Below, in pieces: positions 60,701 to 64,000 of a stretch of DNA of 64,000 bases. The stretch covers positions 124,001 to 188,000 of the forward strand of contig CAZRCI010000006.1 of NCBI GenBank assembly GCA_964598535.1, written 5' to 3'. This stretch comes from JALHMI01 sp964598535. Its GTDB lineage: Bacteria; Planctomycetota; Planctomycetia; Pirellulales; PALSA-1355. The notes under the pieces were generated by a model that saw only the letters and a program-made list of their open reading frames with translations, made no database searches and was not told where the DNA came from. Positions within the stretch are counted from its first letter, which is position 1. Every line of letters begins with the position of its first letter. Made by a program: the position numbers and the translations under genes.

Positions 60701-60872
60701 CGCGATTGCCCGGGCCGTGGCACTTCACGCAGCGAACTTTGAGCAACGGCAGCACGTCGTGCGCGAGATCCGGAGCTTCGCCGGCGACTGCTGAAGGCAG
60801 GGCAAGCGCGACAACCAAGACCGCAAAAAGCAGGCGCGCGCGCGGGAGTAAAAACGAGCACGATCGACACAT
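57759..60872 (-). CDS. PSD1 protein with N-terminal cytochrome c, DUF1549, lectin-like insert and DUF1553
   Basis: A 1037-residue exported protein (signal peptide LLFAVLVVALALPSAVAG; GAGAGG before the ATG). PSCyt1 heme motif CVKCH at residues 48-52; DUF1549 with RARNDVDRFLLAELERQR and a CxxCH in QCAKCHDHKFEPL; a middle insert (about residues 430-640) with laminin-G/concanavalin-like text (GVGLYLDYPGPDHKDSG, VRVTRLADGKCRLDHLYDG); then DUF1553 with GALLARVQMNRLWQHHFG. The insert differs from that of the PSD1 protein at 6571-9684. The DUF1501 gene follows 7 nt downstream. Redox or surface-polymer role inferred only. Confidence 0.93.
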   Translation of the reverse strand: MCRSCSFLLPRARLLFAVLVVALALPSAVAGEAPDLAHDVLPLLKVRCVKCHGPGNREGGLNLSTPALVAQGGESGSAIVAGQLSQSLLWQRIAADEMPPEEPLTAAERETLARWIEGGAAGLPSMGASHPSGDHWAFVPLALPQVPDVPASARARNDVDRFLLAELERQRLEFRAEADRQTLIRRVAFDLIGLPPTPEEISAYVDDGAADAYERMVDRYLASPHYGERWGKIWLDAAGYADSNGYFNADSDRPLAYRYRDYVVRAFNADKPFDRFVIEQLAGDELAGFKPGEPTTSEVISLLEATHYLRNGQDGTGESDGNPDELKNDRYAALDACLQIVSSSLLGLTVQCAKCHDHKFEPLSQRDYYQWQSVFYPAFNIERWAKPNDRIVQATLPGELDAWKAHEAAIDQQVATLREQFHDWAKDNQPRGADLFRDEFAIGGAPLADAWSNAAPGDDAPAGRPAINLDSETRPATIVRDGSLHVLESGELGDRVMSTRQTFQWSPAAEGAWIQVTFDLIDVKVGDSVPSERIAYYLAVRDFNDTRAGEAGNVLLEGKPHGGVGLYLDYPGPDHKDSGSFGQAAYVPGHNYGVRVTRLADGKCRLDHLYDGVPDGPATTLDSETLGSGGLGFGLCCGRSFVVDNVVITESRATDLAADRQLQIAVNERLDELAAAVRELDDQRLPEPGRIAWMTDRSPEPPTVHLLERGSHNAPGEKVAPAPLAALADLRASWRVEPPASGAESTGRRLAWARWVTDAGGRSGALLARVQMNRLWQHHFGVGIVATSENLGVSGAAPSHPQLVEYLAAEFVHAGWSLKHMHRLMLHSTAFRQASTFDEASYKIDPDNRLLWRWNVRRLDAEAIRDAMLATADRLDRSMGGPYVPTTRDGAGEVVVVSGNAGANRRSLYLQQRRTQTLSLLGVFDAPSLVVNCVQRPVSTVPLQSLSLLNSPFLREQAEHFATRLAIEAGSDEQQRIEHAFRLAYGRPPNAPEQAAATSFLHTQRHEYPDGSGEQDSQAWADLCQMLLASSGFLYVE

Positions 60873-61130
60873 TCAGGGCCTCTCGGGCGCGAGTCGCGAC
60901 AGGCTTCAAGGCGGGGTGCACTCAATATAATAACGGGGCGCCGGCATACCGTCAGCTTAAAAGTGGGCTGCGCGGGCTCGAATCACTTCGGGGTTGAGCC
61001 CACCGGCTCGTAAGGTAAGGTTATGGGAGCGATGCCGGTTGCGGAAGCATGGAAAAAGAGCAGGTTTTCACGCGTCCACCGCGCTTCTCGCGCCATTCTA
61101 AACTCAACTTCCTTCCGTGGAATGCAAATC

Positions 61131-62828
61131 ATGAATCCGATGTGGCGACTCTTGGCTGGTGGACTTGTCTTGAGCGTCGTTGGGCAGACGGCGTCTCCGC
61201 TACGGGCGGCGGCGCAAACGGCGGATAAACAAGCCCAGGCTTTTATCGCCCGGTATCTGGAAGAAATCCGTCCCCTGGAAATCGAGCTTAATCTTGCCTG
61301 GTGGAAAGCCAATACCAGCGGAAAGGACGAAGACTTCGCCGCAAAGGTCGAAGCCCAGAATAAATACGACGCCGAGCTAGCCAATCGCAAGCGTTTCGCC
61401 GAGCTCCAGAAGCTTAAGGAAGCGTCGCTTGGCGATCCGATTCTGGCGCGGCAAATCGACGTGCTGTATCGTCTCTACTTGGAAAAACAGGTCGATCCCG
61501 AACTGCTCAAACGCATCACGGCCAAAGCCAACGAAATCGAGCAGGCGTTCAACGTCTATCGCGCCAAGCTGAACGGCAAGGAAGTGGCCGACAGCGAGGT
61601 GCGGCGCATCCTCAAGGAATCAAAAGACTCGAACGAACGCCGACAGATCTGGGAGTCGAGCAAAGGCGTCGGCGCCCAAGTGGAAAACGACTTGCGGCAG
61701 CTTGTGGCATATCGCAACGAAGCGGCCCAGAAGCTGGGCTTCAAGGATTTCCACGCCATGCGGCTGTTCCTCAGCGAGCAGGACCAGCAGCAGGTGCTGG
61801 CGTTGTTCGACCAGCTCGACGAACTGACGCGCGAGCCGTTCCGCCAGGCCAAGGCCGAGATCGACGCCAAATTAGCGCCCTTCCTCGGCGTGCCGATCGA
61901 CGAGCTTTATCCCTGGCACTACCAGGATCCGTTTTTCCAGGAAGCGCCAGCCGTCTCGGACGTGAGCCTGGATAAGGCGTTCGCCAACGCGGACATTCTC
62001 GCGATCTGTCGCAAGTTCTACACGGGCATTGGACTGCCGATCGACGACGTGATCGAACGGAGCGATCTGTACGAGCGCCCCGGCAAAAGCCCCCACGCGT
62101 TCTGCACGGACATCGACCGCGAAGGCGACGTGCGCGTGCTGGCGAACATCGTGCCGAACGAATATTGGATGGGCACGATGCTTCATGAACTGGGACACGC
62201 CGTCTATAGCAGCAAAAACATCCCGCAGTCGGTGCCCTATGTGGTCCGCACGGACGCCCACATCCTTTGTACCGAGGGTGTGGCGATGATGTTTGAGCGG
62301 TTCAGCAAGAGCGGCGAGTGGCTTCAAGCAATGGGCGTGGCGGTCGAAGATCCTCAGGCTTATAGCGCGGCGGGCGCCCTCATGCGGCGCAATCAATTGC
62401 TGATCTTCTCGCGGTGGTGCCAGGTGATGCTCCGCTTCGAGCAACAGATGTACGCCGATCCGAGCCAGAATCTAAACGACCTGTGGTGGGGACTCGTCGA
62501 GAAATACCAGATGGTCAAACGCCCCCCGGGGCGCAATTTGCCCGACTACGCCGCGAAGATCCATGTCGTGTCGGCCCCGGCGTACTATCACAACTACATG
62601 ATGGGCCAGCTCTTTGCCTGCCAGGTACATGCGACCATCGCCAAGGATATCCTCAAGGAGAAGGACATCCCCAACGCGATCTATACCGACAACAAGAAGG
62701 TTGGCCGCTACATGCAGGAGAAGGTCTTCCTGCCGGGCGCGATCCTAAGCTGGAACGAACTCACCAAGCACGCCACGGGCGAAGATCTGAACGCGAAGGC
62801 GTTCGCGGCCGAGTTTGGCGCGAAGTAG
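61131..62828 (+). CDS. Exported M2/M3-like zinc dipeptidyl-peptidase (ACE-type)
   Basis: A 565-residue protein; start at ATG 61131 (an ATG at 61122 is also possible) with a signal peptide (RLLAGGLVLSVVGQTASPL). The zinc motif is HELGHAVYSS at 352-361 (H352, E353, H356) and the third ligand is E382 in CTEGVAMMFER, 26 residues after the second His, as in clan MA peptidases of the M2 (angiotensin-converting-enzyme-like) and M3 types. The rest is helical. It would release dipeptides or oligopeptides from exported peptides. The NRDE gene follows 42 nt later on the same strand. Confidence 0.9.
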   Translation: MNPMWRLLAGGLVLSVVGQTASPLRAAAQTADKQAQAFIARYLEEIRPLEIELNLAWWKANTSGKDEDFAAKVEAQNKYDAELANRKRFAELQKLKEASLGDPILARQIDVLYRLYLEKQVDPELLKRITAKANEIEQAFNVYRAKLNGKEVADSEVRRILKESKDSNERRQIWESSKGVGAQVENDLRQLVAYRNEAAQKLGFKDFHAMRLFLSEQDQQQVLALFDQLDELTREPFRQAKAEIDAKLAPFLGVPIDELYPWHYQDPFFQEAPAVSDVSLDKAFANADILAICRKFYTGIGLPIDDVIERSDLYERPGKSPHAFCTDIDREGDVRVLANIVPNEYWMGTMLHELGHAVYSSKNIPQSVPYVVRTDAHILCTEGVAMMFERFSKSGEWLQAMGVAVEDPQAYSAAGALMRRNQLLIFSRWCQVMLRFEQQMYADPSQNLNDLWWGLVEKYQMVKRPPGRNLPDYAAKIHVVSAPAYYHNYMMGQLFACQVHATIAKDILKEKDIPNAIYTDNKKVGRYMQEKVFLPGAILSWNELTKHATGEDLNAKAFAAEFGAK

Positions 62829-62870
62829 CCCCCGGCCGGCAATCGCCCCGGAGGCGAGAAGCGAACCGCG

Positions 62871-63632
62871 ATGTGTACGCTCACGATCATCACCGGCGCG
62901 TCGTCGCAGGGCGGCGTGCGGATCGAATGTAATCGCGATGAGTCGCGGCTGCGGCCGGCGGCGCGTCCGCCCGAGTTACGCACGCATGACAGCCGGCAGG
63001 TGCTGATGCCGATCGATCCGGTGAGCGACGGCACCTGGATCGCCGCAAGCGACACCGCGCTGGCCGGGGTGCTGATGAACGTGTACGTCGTACAGGCGGA
63101 ACCGGCGACCAATATCTTGCCTCGTACGCGGCCGCTCCTCAGCCGCGGCACGATCCTGCCACACGTGCTGGCGGCGGACGATCTGGCCGGCGCGGTCGAG
63201 CGTTTCAAGCACTTGAATCCCCTCGATTTCGAGCCGTTTCGTCTGGTTCTGCTCGACCGCACGCATTGGCTCGAGATCGTCTGGGCGGCCGAACAGCTTT
63301 CGATCGATCCCCTGCGAACGCTCGATGAGCCGCTGTTCTTCACGTCCTCGGGCCTGGGTGACGACCTCGTGGCCGGGCCGCGCCGGCGACTCTTCGAAGA
63401 AATGTTCGCGGGGCCGGGCGATCTTTCCAACGCGCAGGACGCGTTTCATCGGCACCAATGGCCGGGCCGCGAGTTTGCCAGCGTCTGGATGACGCGGCCC
63501 GAGGCTCGCACGCAAAGCGTTACCTGGTGTGAGCTCACGGCGGTTGAAGTCACGATGCGCTATGGCGCTCGAGACTGGGGCGATCGACTCCTCATGGCGG
63601 AGACGCGCCGCTTACAAGTCGCGCCTCCCTGA
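62871..63632 (+). CDS. NRDE family protein (TANGO2/DUF833-like)
   Basis: A 253-residue protein with the diagnostic motif IECNRDESRLRPAARPPE near residue 20 and the conserved Cys2 at the very start (MCTLTIITG), an Ntn-hydrolase-type arrangement. NRDE proteins occur in bacteria and eukaryotes; the human homologue TANGO2 affects lipid and heme handling, and the bacterial role is unclear. No signal peptide. It is 42 nt after the M2/M3-like peptidase gene and may be co-transcribed with it. Confidence 0.9.
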   Translation: MCTLTIITGASSQGGVRIECNRDESRLRPAARPPELRTHDSRQVLMPIDPVSDGTWIAASDTALAGVLMNVYVVQAEPATNILPRTRPLLSRGTILPHVLAADDLAGAVERFKHLNPLDFEPFRLVLLDRTHWLEIVWAAEQLSIDPLRTLDEPLFFTSSGLGDDLVAGPRRRLFEEMFAGPGDLSNAQDAFHRHQWPGREFASVWMTRPEARTQSVTWCELTAVEVTMRYGARDWGDRLLMAETRRLQVAPP

Positions 63633-63797
63633 ACAGCGCGCCACAAGCTCGCAAATTCGAGCATTGCCCTTGCACGCCCTCGATCCTCGGGCGATAAGTA
63701 GCTAGCGCTCCGGCAATGTCTGATTTTTGAGTGCAGTCCGCATGGGGCACGATCCGGCTGCTGAAAAAGTCGGCGGCCTCCTAGCTTACTTGTTTGT

Positions 63798-63820
63798 GCC
63801 AAACCGCTTGCGCGTTTGGC
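63798..63820. other. 7-bp hairpin near the FGGY gene
   Basis: GCCAAAC at 63798-63804 pairs with GTTTGGC at 63814-63820, 46 nt before the FGGY start. It has no T-run and may be a regulatory or random stem. Confidence 0.3.
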
Positions 63821-63865
63821 GGTGTTGCGCGTCACCCGCATGAATCGGACCGACGCTTCACGAGC

Positions 63866-64000
63866 ATGTCGCACACGACCGAATATGTTATCGCCATCGA
63901 CCTGGGAAGTAGCGGGCCCAAGGTCTCTCTGGTTAGCGATCACGGGGAGCTCGTGGCTCGTGCGAGCGGCCGAATCGCGACGTTTACCACCCCCGACGGC
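63866..64000 (+). CDS. FGGY family carbohydrate kinase, 3'-truncated by the window edge
   Basis: Only the first 45 residues are seen (MSHTTEYVIAIDLGSSGPKV...). The beta-strand IAIDLGSSGPKVSLVSD is the phosphate-1 motif of FGGY sugar kinases (xylulokinase, glycerol kinase and relatives). The start at ATG 63866 is the one that gives this block at residue 8. Substrate cannot be told from the fragment. The gene runs off the right end of the window. Confidence 0.75.
   Translation, partial: MSHTTEYVIAIDLGSSGPKVSLVSDHGELVARASGRIATFTTPDG

Overview
The window looks like chromosomal DNA of a planctomycete, most likely of the Pirellulales (Rhodopirellula/Pirellula-like). The basis is three gene pairs of the planctomycete-type PSD1 (DUF1549/DUF1553) and DUF1501 families, a giant PVC-type heme-binding dehydrogenase-like protein, three PEP-CTERM proteins, very many exported enzymes and high GC. 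No rRNA, tRNA, CRISPR array, prophage or intact transposase was found. Both window edges cut a gene (a ceramidase-like protein on the left, an FGGY sugar kinase on the right).

Layout. 1-9.7 kb: end of a ceramidase-like gene, then two PSD1/DUF1501 pairs facing each other tail to tail, only 4 nt apart. 9.8-12.1 kb: arginine biosynthesis argC-argJ. 12.4-19.8 kb: exported phosphatase, Gfo/Idh/MocA oxidoreductase, S9 peptidase, second ceramidase-like protein and a DUF6263-like protein. 20-25 kb: one 1648-residue protein carrying SGNH-like, beta-propeller, HEAT, discoidin, azurin-like cupredoxin and cytochrome c modules. 25-32.5 kb: PEP-CTERM protein, methyltransferase, ABC-F protein, thioredoxin-like protein, amidohydrolase-like protein and an outer-membrane-barrel-like protein. 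32.5-36.2 kb: a four-gene operon (TetR regulator, FtsX-type permease, ABC ATPase, HlyD-type adaptor) for a DevBCA/MacAB-like exporter. 36.4-42.5 kb: FKBP isomerase, M28 peptidase with two PDZ domains, pyruvate carboxylase. 42.5-46.2 kb: glgE and maltokinase for alpha-glucan synthesis from maltose 1-phosphate. 46.6-51.5 kb: small acidic protein, PhoD-like phosphatase, gamma-glutamyltransferase, trypsin-like protease. 51.9-55.7 kb: two PEP-CTERM proteins around a YifB/ComM ATPase; one is a paralogue of the PEP-CTERM protein at 25 kb. 56.07-56.23 kb: a 160-bp fold-back element with 25-bp terminal inverted repeats and a likely 12-bp target duplication (MITE-like). 56.3-60.9 kb: third PSD1/DUF1501 operon. 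61-64 kb: M2/M3-like zinc peptidase, NRDE protein, start of an FGGY kinase.

How it fits together. Most of the window encodes envelope or exported catabolic and redox functions typical of planctomycetes, with islands of core metabolism (arginine, anaplerosis, alpha-glucan). Several strong hairpin-plus-T-run terminators mark the ends of transcription units. The items most worth a second look are the fold-back element, the giant copper/heme fusion protein with an apparently altered SGNH block I, the convergent PSD1/DUF1501 pairs with interchangeable middle domains, the amidohydrolase-like protein lacking its usual metal ligands, and the TetR-ABC exporter operon with palindromes ahead of it. I saw no clearly undescribed multi-gene defence or mobile system.
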